Source: Corynebacterium pilosum DSM 20521 = CIP 103422
GTDB taxonomy: Bacteria > Actinomycetota > Actinomycetes > Mycobacteriales > Mycobacteriaceae
Direction: 5' to 3'
DNA: 64,000 bases
Assembly (NCBI RefSeq): GCF_000373805.1
Contig: NZ_KB892470.1
Coordinates: 45,835 to 109,834, forward strand
This document shows positions 20,130 through 28,201 of the stretch, piece by piece. A program made the position numbers and the translations under genes. Within the stretch, counting starts at the first letter, position 1. Each line of letters starts with the position of its first letter. The notes under the pieces are model-generated. The model did not search any database, was not told the origin of the DNA, and saw only the letters and a program-made list of their open reading frames with translations.

Positions 20130-21227
20130 ATGTCCACCCGCACGAGCCCGAACGAACACAAGCTTGACGATTACGGCATTGAGCGCGAGCACAAAGACGA
20201 CGAAAGCGTCGTCGAAAAGGTGCGCGACGAAGCGCCTGTCGTCGACCACCTCATGCGCATGCAGGACCGCTTCGGTAAAGGTGGCGGTAACCAGTACTCG
20301 GCCGGCATTACATACTTCTCTGTCATGTCCGTGTTCCCACTGGCCATGCTGCTCTTCGGTACCTTAGCGCTGTTCCTCGCCGGCAACCCTGATCTCCTGG
20401 ACCGCATCCAGACCCAGATTACGGAATCCGTCGACGGCGATCTAGGAGAGCTAGTCAACAGCATCATCGATCAAGCCATCGCCGCCCGTGGCGCCGTGTT
20501 GAGTGTCGGTGCACTGACCGCTTTGTGGTCCGGCTTGGGGTGGATTAACAACCTGCGCGCTGGTGTGGGTGCGATGTGGAACCTCGCCCCAACAGAGGGC
20601 GGCAATTTCGTCGTCAAGAAGCTGCGCGACTTGGTAGCGCTGATCGGCCTGATCATCGCGCTCGGCTTCGCCTTCATCGTCACGGCGATCGGTTCTTCCA
20701 GCTTTACGACGACGGTGCTAGAACGCTTCTGGCCCGGCGACAATATTCCGGGGCTGCGCTGGATCATCTTTGGTGTGGCCATCGTGCTGGGTATTGCCGC
20801 CAACTTCCTGGTGATGTTCTGGATCCAGAAGATGCTGCCGCGCACGCACGTGCCGACGAAGTCTGCGCTGAAGGGTGCTCTGTTGGGTGCCATCATCTTC
20901 GAGATCTTGAAGCAGTTCTCCACCGTGATCATTTCTTCCGCCACCTCTAACCCGGCGGGTGCGGCGTTTGGGCCGATCATCACGCTGATGGTGCTGCTGT
21001 ACCTGATCTGGCGCGTCGTTCTCTATGTGGCGGCGTGGACGGCGACCACTGAAGAAGCCCTGGAACATGCACCGGTGGACGTGCCTGATTCAGCCGTCAT
21101 TCGCGTGCGCTCCGATATCAGCGCCTCTGCAGGCCAGTCCACTGCGGACAGCAGCCGAACTTTCGGTATCGGCGCTATCGTCGGCGCGTTGATCGCCGGA
21201 ATTATCGCTGTTTTCGGCCGAAAGTAA
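20130..21227 (+). CDS. YihY/virulence factor BrkB family membrane protein
   Basis: 365 residues. An acidic, polar N-terminus of about 50 residues is followed by six hydrophobic segments. The GNQYSAGITYFSVMSVFPLAML helix and the SVGALTALWSGLGWINNLRAGVGAMWN region are the hallmarks of YihY/BrkB (formerly linked to RNase BN). Substrate is unknown; the family is thought to be a transporter. The start has an AGGGAG ribosome binding site. Its last 26 bases overlap the end of the convergent D,D-carboxypeptidase gene, so the two transcripts overlap. Confidence 0.9.
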   Translation: MSTRTSPNEHKLDDYGIEREHKDDESVVEKVRDEAPVVDHLMRMQDRFGKGGGNQYSAGITYFSVMSVFPLAMLLFGTLALFLAGNPDLLDRIQTQITESVDGDLGELVNSIIDQAIAARGAVLSVGALTALWSGLGWINNLRAGVGAMWNLAPTEGGNFVVKKLRDLVALIGLIIALGFAFIVTAIGSSSFTTTVLERFWPGDNIPGLRWIIFGVAIVLGIAANFLVMFWIQKMLPRTHVPTKSALKGALLGAIIFEILKQFSTVIISSATSNPAGAAFGPIITLMVLLYLIWRVVLYVAAWTATTEEALEHAPVDVPDSAVIRVRSDISASAGQSTADSSRTFGIGAIVGALIAGIIAVFGRK

Positions 21228-22443
21228 GAGCCACAAAGCCCACGATGATTGCGGCCAGCAGGACCATGGACGCAATCGCAACGCTCACCCCGGTGGAGTC
21301 ATGATTTGGCGCCGCCGACACCTTAGGGGTGGGCGTTTTCGTCTGTGTGGCAGGGGCCTCGTCGTTAAGCGAAACAGCTAAATTGGCCACCGCGTCCTCC
21401 GACGGCCACTGAGAAGCCTCGTACAACAGAGCCTGGGCCTGCTGCCACGCGCGCCCTTCCTCGATGGTGGTGTCGAGGATGACCGCCATCAGGCGGCGAC
21501 CGTCGCGCTCTATCGCGCCGACGAAGGTGTGATTCGCATCGTCCGTGAAGCCGGTTTTGCCGCCGATGCCGTCGGGATCATTCATGAACAGCCCGTTGTC
21601 ATTCCACAACTCGTAGCCTTCGACATCGCCATAGCCGGGGAAGTCGATGAATTCCGTGCCCACGATGCGGGCAAAAGTCGGATCCGAATAAGCGTGCTGG
21701 TAAATCATGCCCATGTCCCACGCTGAGGTCTGCATGCCCGCAGCGTCCAGACCCGAATAGGAGGCGGCGCGGGTATCGGTGGTGCCTAATTTCGTGGCAA
21801 GCTCGTTGATCACCTTCAGCGCTGCCTGATCACCACCGAGCTCCTGGGCCAACGCGTGCGCAGCGTCGTTGCCTGAACCCATCAGCAACCCATGCAGAAG
21901 CTCTTCAACCGTGTACACCCCGCCGGCACCCAAGCCCACCGAAGAACCGACCTGCGAGGCGGTCTCCTCGCTGACGGTCACCTTCTTGTCTAGGGGCAGC
22001 TCCTCGATCGCCTCTAAAGCAAGCAGCACCTTGATGATCGACGCAGGGCGGTAGCGGCCATGCGGATCCTTCATCGCGATGACATCGCCGGTATCAATAT
22101 CCGCCACCAGCCACGCGGAAGCATGCACGGACTCGTCGACGATGAAACCTTCCGGGGCGATCAGCCCGCAGGGGCCGTCATAGTGCTGCGGCAGAACCGT
22201 GGGTGTCACCCCATCGGAGGGCACCTCGGATGTGGTCCGAGCCCGCGGCGGAACTAATGCGTTAGGGCAGTCATCGGTCAACGGTGCTGCATCGCGCCAG
22301 TCCGGGTCCGCCGACTCGGCTGGCTCTGCTGGTTCGGTCAGCGGCGCCACGGGAAGCAGCGGGGTAGCTGAAGCCACCACCGGCGGAACCAGTGCGGCAC
22401 TCAAGGTTGCTGCGGCAGTGAAGGCGGTAATTCTTTTCATCAA
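21202..22443 (-). CDS. D-alanyl-D-alanine carboxypeptidase (S11 family), cell wall
   Basis: 413 residues. A signal peptide (about 1-27, ending VASATP) and a Pro/Glu-rich linker precede the penicillin-binding domain. The three active-site motifs are present: SxxK at S135-K138 (PASIIK), SxN at S190-N192 (MGSGND) and KTG at 296-298 (GGKTGFT). A C-terminal helix near 388-406 followed by GRKQR anchors it on the outer face of the membrane. It trims the terminal D-Ala of peptidoglycan pentapeptides. It shares an intergenic region with the VIT transporter gene and overlaps the 3' end of the YihY gene. Confidence 0.93.
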   Translation of the reverse strand: MMKRITAFTAAATLSAALVPPVVASATPLLPVAPLTEPAEPAESADPDWRDAAPLTDDCPNALVPPRARTTSEVPSDGVTPTVLPQHYDGPCGLIAPEGFIVDESVHASAWLVADIDTGDVIAMKDPHGRYRPASIIKVLLALEAIEELPLDKKVTVSEETASQVGSSVGLGAGGVYTVEELLHGLLMGSGNDAAHALAQELGGDQAALKVINELATKLGTTDTRAASYSGLDAAGMQTSAWDMGMIYQHAYSDPTFARIVGTEFIDFPGYGDVEGYELWNDNGLFMNDPDGIGGKTGFTDDANHTFVGAIERDGRRLMAVILDTTIEEGRAWQQAQALLYEASQWPSEDAVANLAVSLNDEAPATQTKTPTPKVSAAPNHDSTGVSVAIASMVLLAAIIVGFVALTFGRKQR

Positions 22444-22494
22444 GCGTTGATTCTAGGCCTCCCTGTGTGGCCGCTGTGCTTTGACGTACCAAAG

Positions 22495-22513
22495 TGAGGT
22501 TAGGCTGCCATAA
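22495..22513 (+). promoter_or_regulatory. DtxR-like iron box upstream of the VIT/CCC1 transporter
   Basis: The 19 bases TGAGGTTAGGCTGCCATAA agree with the DtxR consensus TTAGGTTAGGCTAACCTAA at 15 of 19 positions, with the left half and centre almost exact. It lies 76 bases upstream of the transporter start and about 52 bases upstream of the divergent carboxypeptidase start. DtxR is the iron-dependent master regulator of corynebacteria. Binding is inferred. Confidence 0.6.
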
Positions 22514-22588
22514 AAATGCCTCTGAACTGGGAGTTAGTTAGTACTGCCTTGCTTGTGGCGGTGTCAACATGAGGATACTAATGGGGGT

Positions 22589-23299
22589 ATGAGCGAAACA
22601 AAAACCCCATCACAGACAACCACTGGACTCAACGAGAAACTTAATCAACTACGCGCCGGAGTGATGGGCGCTAACGACGGCATCGTCTCCACCGCTGCCG
22701 TTGTGGTGGGCGTGGCGGGTGCTACCTCAGATGTCCGCTCCATCGCCACCGCCGGTATCGCTGCAGTTATCGGTGGTGCGGTGTCGATGGCATTAGGCGA
22801 ATATGTTTCCGTCTCTTCCCAGCGAGATTCGGAAGAAGCCCTCATTGAAAAGGAACAGAAGCTGCACGCCGAGGATCCCGAAGGGGAATTCGAGGTGCTG
22901 GTGCAGGAATACATCGCGAAGGGGATATCTGAAGAGACTGCCCACCAAGTAGCCACCGAGGTCACCGAACACGACGCCCTCGAGGCCCACCTTGATATGC
23001 ACTACGGCATTGACCGCAGTGATGTCGTCAGCCCGTGGTCGGCAGGCATCGCGTCGTTCTTCGCCTTCTTCCTCGGCGCGCTCCTGCCTTTGGCGGCGAT
23101 CCTGTTTCCTCCAGAGAGCTGGCGGGTGCCGGTCACGTTCGTGGTCACAATCGCCGCTTTGGCGATCACCGGGGTGATCTCCGCGCGCCTGGGCGGGGCC
23201 AAGCCGGGGCGAGCCGCGCTGCGCCTTGCCATTGGCGGTACGCTGGCGCTCGCCTTCACCTTCGTGGTGGGCTGGCTGTTCGGTACGAACGTGGGCTAG
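22589..23299 (+). CDS. VIT1/CCC1 family iron/manganese transporter
   Basis: 236 residues from ATG 22589, preceded by a G-rich ribosome binding region. The N-terminal helix LRAGVMGANDGIVSTAAVVVGVAGA and the following SMALGEYVSVSSQRDSEEA are characteristic of the VIT1/CCC1 family, which moves Fe2+ or Mn2+ out of the cytosol. A hydrophilic, acidic metal-binding loop (about 90-145) lies between the second and third helices, and three more helices follow. A DtxR-like box upstream suggests iron-dependent control. The stop overlaps the convergent downstream gene by four bases. Confidence 0.9.
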   Translation: MSETKTPSQTTTGLNEKLNQLRAGVMGANDGIVSTAAVVVGVAGATSDVRSIATAGIAAVIGGAVSMALGEYVSVSSQRDSEEALIEKEQKLHAEDPEGEFEVLVQEYIAKGISEETAHQVATEVTEHDALEAHLDMHYGIDRSDVVSPWSAGIASFFAFFLGALLPLAAILFPPESWRVPVTFVVTIAALAITGVISARLGGAKPGRAALRLAIGGTLALAFTFVVGWLFGTNVG

Positions 23300-24534
23300 A
23301 ACTTGGAGAAGCGTTTGATCAACATGTCTTCAAGCTGCTGCCAGTTCTCCGCCTTGTCATTAAACGGTGCGGATGGCACGTAGCCTGCGGCCTCAGTGGA
23401 GCCAAGCATGTATGCCAAGTAGTCCTGCATGCGTGGGTTCGCCAGCAGGAAGGAGTTCAGCGAATCATCGCCGGCCCAGTCGGCGGCATCCGCCATGACT
23501 TCATAGGCCTTGCCCATCTGGTCGGTATCCACGGCATCGACACCCTTCTCGATGTCCGCCGCAATCCCGTTGAAGGAGTACGCATTATCCTTGTGTACCT
23601 GCAGCTCCAGTTCGCCGGCGTGTGCGGAACTGACCAGATCCTCCCACGTAGACATGCTGGAGAGATCGTGATCGTCGTTATCCAGCATCCAGCGCAGCAG
23701 CTGCTTGTTGGTGGGGAAGGTGAAGATCTCGCCGTACTTGCCCAGGAACACCGGCGCGCGATCGAGGTAGGTGCGCAGGGTGTACACGCTCTTGCCTTGG
23801 ATGGTGATCTTCACCGGATCAATACCAGCGGCCGCCCATGCCGAAGTGTCATAAGGATCCACCGCTTCGCGTTCGGCCTCCGCCTGCTTTTCTGCTTCCT
23901 CCCGGGCTTTCTTGCGCGCCTCCGCCGCGTCCGTGATCCGTGTCGCAGCAGCGGAAACGGCCTCGGCGTCCAGCTCGTTTGTCGGCACGACGCGCACCTG
24001 CGCATCAATACTTTCGACGACGCTCTCCCAGTTTGTCAGCACAGCGCGACCAACGGCGGACCATTCACCCAGGCCCTGATCGCGCGTGTAGTGCTCAACG
24101 CCACGGTTCACGTTGCCCAACACGGAATGCGAAGCGAAGAAGATCACGGCATCCTCAGCGCCAGCCACCTGCGCCAAAGAGTTGGTCAGCTGGAAGATAC
24201 GAGCAGTCGTCGATACGTTTTCGTGGTTCGGGCGGCCCGCCAGAAACTTCGGTGCACCGATGATGTCATAGTGGTGCTTCTCCGCAGGCACCACACGGTC
24301 ATCGCCGCTAGCGCTGAACTGGCCCCACTTCGGGTGCGTGGTCAACTCATGAGAGGAAGCGGATTCCAGGTGGGTCAGCAGCTCCTCGGGGGAGTGGAAC
24401 AGCAACACTTTCTCAGCATCACCGTAGAAAGCCTGCCACTCGGAACCGTGTTCCTTCCATGTTGGGGCCCACAGGGTGTAGAAGTCACCTTCCGTCAGTG
24501 ACACTTGAACTGGGAGAATTGCACGCGTGCTCAT
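23296..24534 (-). CDS. Conserved actinobacterial protein of unknown function
   Basis: 412 residues from ATG 24534 (ATG 24540 is also possible). No signal peptide or membrane helix. The first 170 residues look like a compact domain with aromatic-rich motifs (FYTLWAPTWKEHG, EWQAFYGDAEKVLLFHS). A charged coiled-coil-like stretch near 195-225 (ITDAAEARKKAREEAEKQAEAERE) links to a second domain whose start (KSVYTLRTYLDRAPVFLGKYG) repeats the theme of the first. I recognise it as a conserved corynebacterial hypothetical protein but not its function. Confidence 0.75.
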   Translation of the reverse strand: MSTRAILPVQVSLTEGDFYTLWAPTWKEHGSEWQAFYGDAEKVLLFHSPEELLTHLESASSHELTTHPKWGQFSASGDDRVVPAEKHHYDIIGAPKFLAGRPNHENVSTTARIFQLTNSLAQVAGAEDAVIFFASHSVLGNVNRGVEHYTRDQGLGEWSAVGRAVLTNWESVVESIDAQVRVVPTNELDAEAVSAAATRITDAAEARKKAREEAEKQAEAEREAVDPYDTSAWAAAGIDPVKITIQGKSVYTLRTYLDRAPVFLGKYGEIFTFPTNKQLLRWMLDNDDHDLSSMSTWEDLVSSAHAGELELQVHKDNAYSFNGIAADIEKGVDAVDTDQMGKAYEVMADAADWAGDDSLNSFLLANPRMQDYLAYMLGSTEAAGYVPSAPFNDKAENWQQLEDMLIKRFSKF

Positions 24535-24555
24535 GCACACCGACTTTACCGAATG

Positions 24556-25425
24556 CTATGCCGTTGGTCGCCAGAACCCCTTGAAAGCCATGCCCAGATT
24601 ATTTGTGCGCACCGGGCTCATCCCCACTGGATCTCCGGCTTCCACCATCATCCCGTCACCCGCGTACATGGCCACGTGCCCATCCCACACCACCAGGTCA
24701 CCCTCTTGAAGATCTTCGTAGGCAACCTGCTGGCCCACCGCCTGGTTTTCTGCCGTGCGCGGAATCTCCACCCCGGCCTGGCCATACGCCCACGACGTCA
24801 ACCCGGAGCAGTCGAAACCGCCAGGCTGGCTCCCGCCCCACACATAAGGGGTGCCGATCTGGCTTTTCGCAGCCGCCACGGCAGCCTTGCCCGCCGCGTT
24901 ATCGCCCGTGACTGGGGAGGGCTCGGCCGGCGGGGCGAGAGTGGCGGCCGCGGGAGTGGTCTCTGGGGAAACATAGGTATTGGTGTGCTCCTCCACAGGC
25001 GCCGCCGCGCGTTCCTCTAGGCGCTCTGCGAGAGGCTCCAGTTCTTTCTCCCAGCGCTCCACCCGTACAGCTGCGCGGGTGACGCATTCCACGCCGTACA
25101 AAGTCAGCTGGATCGCCACGGCGGGAGAGGTCGGGATCAGGGGTGCTTTGAGTGTGGCTTCGCGGATAAACTCTTGGGCAATATTCCACAGGTCCATGGC
25201 GCACAGGCCGGTCAGCACCAATGCGTGGGCGGCGGTGGATTCGATGGTGGCGCCATCGTCGGCAAGTTCGTCGAGCCTGCGGAAGAAGTTGGCGGGGTCC
25301 CCGTCGGTAAGCTCCGCCAGCTGGGCGACCGCATCAAACTGCGGAACCCTACTGATCAGGGGAGGGGTGAACTGCTGTGGGATTCGCGAAGCGATGGCCT
25401 GGACGGGCCCGGTGATGTCAATCAT
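24556..25425 (-). CDS. NlpC/P60 family peptidoglycan hydrolase-like protein without signal peptide
   Basis: 289 residues. Residues 1-140 are helical and resemble WXG/PPE-like secreted helices, a Pro/Ala/Thr-rich linker (VSPETTPAAATLAPPAEPSP) follows, and residues 175-289 form an NlpC/P60 domain with the catalytic Cys in FDCSGLTSWAYGQ, GDLVVWDGHVAMY (His) and the GTPYVWGGSQPGG lead-in. P60 enzymes cut D-Glu to mDAP links. No Sec signal is visible, so export would need another route or the start may be misjudged. The start overlaps the stop of the small upstream gene (ATGA), so they are coupled. Confidence 0.85.
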   Translation of the reverse strand: MIDITGPVQAIASRIPQQFTPPLISRVPQFDAVAQLAELTDGDPANFFRRLDELADDGATIESTAAHALVLTGLCAMDLWNIAQEFIREATLKAPLIPTSPAVAIQLTLYGVECVTRAAVRVERWEKELEPLAERLEERAAAPVEEHTNTYVSPETTPAAATLAPPAEPSPVTGDNAAGKAAVAAAKSQIGTPYVWGGSQPGGFDCSGLTSWAYGQAGVEIPRTAENQAVGQQVAYEDLQEGDLVVWDGHVAMYAGDGMMVEAGDPVGMSPVRTNNLGMAFKGFWRPTA

Positions 25426-25709
25426 GCCAGCGTCCTTTCAAACCCGGCGGCGATGTCCGCATCGGCGTTGAAGGCATCGGAGATCATCGTCTCCACGGAT
25501 TCCGCGACAGAGTTGGCTTCGTTGAAGAGAGCGGCGGAGGCATCGTCGTAACGCGCAAGTGCTGCGGTCAAGGCGTGGCAAAAGCGGGTGTTGGGAAGTA
25601 GTACATCGCCGATGGTCTGCAAACCGTGGGCGTCCTCGCGGACGGCACTGATTAAGGGGCGAAGGATTTCGGGGTCAACGGTGAAAGTGTGGTCATTGTT
25701 TCGAGTCAT
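25422..25709 (-). CDS. Small helical protein coupled to the NlpC/P60 gene (WXG100-like outline)
   Basis: 95 residues, mostly predicted helix with one likely break near the middle (LLPNTRFCHA), giving a helical-hairpin outline like WXG100/ESAT-6 proteins, although no WXG motif is present. It overlaps the following NlpC/P60 gene by four bases. This suggests a secreted pair or a chaperone/partner. No direct evidence for secretion is visible. Confidence 0.65.
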   Translation of the reverse strand: MTRNNDHTFTVDPEILRPLISAVREDAHGLQTIGDVLLPNTRFCHALTAALARYDDASAALFNEANSVAESVETMISDAFNADADIAAGFERTLA

Positions 25710-25777
25710 ACCTACTTAGACTGTGAAAACCCGCTTCCGGTTCCGTCCTTTTCGGAATTAGTTCTAGCATGGGGGCT

Positions 25778-26413
25778 ATGGACATTACTGTGGTTGATCA
25801 CCCCCTTACCTCATCCCGCCTGACCATCATGCGCGATGCGCGCACGAACAACGCCGGATTCCGCTCAGCGCTGGCGGATCTAGGCAGCATGCTGATCTAC
25901 GAGGCATCGCGTGACCTCGAAGTGGAACACTTTGACTGCCAGACACCGGTGGATGTCGCTGAGGGCACCCGCCTTAAAACCCCGCCCATCATCGTTCCCA
26001 TCATCCGTGCAGGTCTGGGCATGATCGACCCAGCACTCTCGATGATCCCCGATGCCCAGGTGGGCTTCATCGGCATGGCCCGCGACGAGGAAACTCACGA
26101 GCCGGTGCCGTACCTCGAGGCGCTTCCCGACGATCTCTCCGGCCAGCCCGTCTTCCTCGTGGACCCGATGCTGGCTACCGGGGGTTCTTTGATCCACGCC
26201 ATTCAGCTGCTGGTTGACCGCGGGGCGGATGACATCACGTGCGTGTGCATGGTGTCTGCGCAGCCCGGTGTGGATAAGTTGCGGGACTCCAATCTGCCGG
26301 TGCGTTTGGTGACCGCCGTGATCGACCCCAGCCTGGACGAGGATGCGTATATCGTGCCTGGCTTGGGCGATGCGGGTGACCGGCTGTACGGTCCGCGCAA
26401 TATCGACCTCTGA
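25778..26413 (+). CDS. upp: Uracil phosphoribosyltransferase
   Basis: 211 residues from ATG 25778, which has a GGGGG stretch just upstream; ATG 25769 has no ribosome binding site. Upp makes UMP from uracil and PRPP for pyrimidine salvage. The PRPP loop is [17 protein letters not shown], and [15 protein letters not shown] and the C-terminal [16 protein letters not shown] are the uracil-binding signatures. It stands alone, divergent from the NlpC/P60 pair. Confidence 0.97.
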   Translation: MDITVVDHPLTSSRLTIMRDARTNNAGFRSALADLGSMLIYEASRDLEVEHFDCQTPVDVAEGTRLKTPPIIVPIIRAGLGMIDPALSMIPDAQVGFIGMARDEETHEPVPYLEALPDDLSGQPVFLVDPMLATGGSLIHAIQLLVDRGADDITCVCMVSAQPGVDKLRDSNLPVRLVTAVIDPSLDEDAYIVPGLGDAGDRLYGPRNIDL

Positions 26414-26517
26414 CACCCCCTATTTCCCGCAGAAACGAAGACAAAGCTGAAATTTTCCCTTAGGATAATTTTAGGAAAGTTACAAATAGCGCTCAGGGGC
26501 GCCCTTAACTGCGGGGG

Positions 26518-26868
26518 ATGAACATGTCACATGTCTTGATGGATCACCATTGGGCCAGCTACGGCTACAGCTTGTCCGAAAGGCTCAAGCGCCTGCGGCT
26601 GCAACGTGGCATGACGCAACTGCGGTTGTCGGAGGTATCGGGGGTGTCGCGCACTCTGATTTCCAATTTGGAGCGCAACCACTACAACAGCCAGAGGAGC
26701 GCGGACCCCACCTTGTCCACTCTTTACCGCCTGGCTTTGGGTCTGCAGGTCCCGCCGTCCGCCCTGCTGCCCGCGGTGGATCGGGAGGTGGAGGCGGTGT
26801 GTCCGGACGATCTGGAGGATGACTGGCAGGCGTTAGACCCTTTTCGTGGCCTGCTCGGGGGTGACTGA
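26518..26868 (+). CDS. XRE-family helix-turn-helix regulator
   Basis: 116 residues. The central region (about 18-75) is a Cro/CI helix-turn-helix: LSERLKRLRLQRGMTQLRLS, EVSGVSRTLISNLER and DPTLSTLYRLALGL. The C-terminus is acidic and has no recognised ligand domain. The start follows a GGGG stretch. Upstream at 26460-26475 the hexamer TTAGGA occurs twice, 13 bases apart, and might be its own operator. Neighbours (upp, amidohydrolase) give no clear clue to its targets. Confidence 0.8.
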   Translation: MNMSHVLMDHHWASYGYSLSERLKRLRLQRGMTQLRLSEVSGVSRTLISNLERNHYNSQRSADPTLSTLYRLALGLQVPPSALLPAVDREVEAVCPDDLEDDWQALDPFRGLLGGD

Positions 26869-26939
26869 CCGTACCGCTTGGTCTAGTTGTAGACTCTCTA
26901 CCCATAACCTTTTCACAAATGGTAGGGAGTGAGACCTCA

Positions 26940-28151
26940 GTGTCTTCAAGAGGCATCGCGGCAGACGTGCGGGACTGGTTCTACACCAACCGGGACACGG
27001 TCATTTCGTGGCGCCGCCACATCCACTCACACCCCGAGCTGTCGAATCAGGAACACGGCACCACCGATTTCATCGCGGAGATCCTGCACGAACACGGCCT
27101 CGAGCCTGTCCTATTTCCCGGCACCGGCCTGTACGTCGACATCGGCCCCGAAGGTGGCGACCGGCTTGCTTTTCGCGCCGACATCGATGCGCTGCCCATC
27201 CATGAGGTGACCGGCCTGGAGTTTTCGTCGATACGCGCCGGCGTCTCCCACGCGTGCGGCCACGACGTGCACACGACCGTCGCCCTCGCCTTGGCCTGCG
27301 CCTTATCGACGATCGACCTGCCCCATGGGGTGCGCGTGATCTTCCAGCCAGCTGAGGAAGTAATGACCGGCGGGGCCTCCGATGTCATCCGTTGGGGTGC
27401 CCTCGAAGGGGTGGGGTCCATCTTCGCCCTGCACGCGGAGCCGAAGCTGCGCGTGGGCAAGGTGGGCGTGCGCACTGGTGCGATCACGTCGGCATCGGAC
27501 GTGGTGGAGATCAACGTGTTCGGGTCCGGTGGGCACTCGTCGCGCCCGCACCTGACCTCCGATGTCGTCTACGCGTTGGGCTCTCTGATTACCCAGCTTC
27601 CCGCCCTGTTGTCGCGTCGCATCGACCCGCGCACCGGCACCGTGTTGGTGTTCGGCCAGGTCGAATCCGGCTACGCCCCGAACGCGATCCCGCAGTCCGG
27701 CAAGGTCCGTGGCACGCTGCGCACCTCCGATATCGGTACGTGGCGCACGATCGAACCGATCTTCAACGAGATGGTCGCATCCATCGTCGCCCCGACCGGC
27801 TGCACCTTCGAGATCGATTATTTCCGTGGGGTTCCGCCGGTGCTTAACGACGACGTCGCCACCGCTTTACTTGCCGACGCCGGCCGCGCAATCGATCCAC
27901 AGGGGGTGGTCGACGCACCCCAATCGTCGGGGGGTGAAGACTTCTCCTGGTACCTCGAACACGTCCCGGGCTCCATGGCGCGCCTGGGGTGCTGGTCCGG
28001 TGAGGGTGACCGGCAAGACCTGCACCAGGGCAATCTCGTCGTCGACGAGCGCTCTATCGATGTGGGCGTGCAGCTATTCGGTTCCGTCGTTGAGCGCTTC
28101 AGCGAGAAGGTGGGGGAGCCGGGGGAATTTGACGGCGACTTCTTGAACTAG
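26940..28151 (+). CDS. M20 family metal-dependent amidohydrolase
   Basis: 403 residues from GTG 26940, which has a TAGGGAG ribosome binding site; an in-frame ATG at 26919 lies upstream of that site. The M20D/aminoacylase family hydrolyses N-acyl amino acids or related amides with two metals. Seen are RRHIHSHPELSNQE, AFRADIDALPIHE, ACGHDVHTTVALALA, QPAEEVMTGGASDVI with the catalytic Glu, FALHAEPKLRVG, and the C-terminal DLHQGNLVVDERSI. The dimerisation insert sits near 180-290. Substrate not known. Confidence 0.88.
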   Translation: MSSRGIAADVRDWFYTNRDTVISWRRHIHSHPELSNQEHGTTDFIAEILHEHGLEPVLFPGTGLYVDIGPEGGDRLAFRADIDALPIHEVTGLEFSSIRAGVSHACGHDVHTTVALALACALSTIDLPHGVRVIFQPAEEVMTGGASDVIRWGALEGVGSIFALHAEPKLRVGKVGVRTGAITSASDVVEINVFGSGGHSSRPHLTSDVVYALGSLITQLPALLSRRIDPRTGTVLVFGQVESGYAPNAIPQSGKVRGTLRTSDIGTWRTIEPIFNEMVASIVAPTGCTFEIDYFRGVPPVLNDDVATALLADAGRAIDPQGVVDAPQSSGGEDFSWYLEHVPGSMARLGCWSGEGDRQDLHQGNLVVDERSIDVGVQLFGSVVERFSEKVGEPGEFDGDFLN

Positions 28152-28201
28152 TAGCTAAGCTAGGCGTGGAACTGAACACTGAAAGAGGAGCTACACACCC
28201 C

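Noticed and set aside
26460..26478. Possible DtxR box upstream of the XRE regulator
   Set aside because: Only about 10 of 19 positions match and the symmetry is absent; the TTAGGA pair is better described as a direct repeat.
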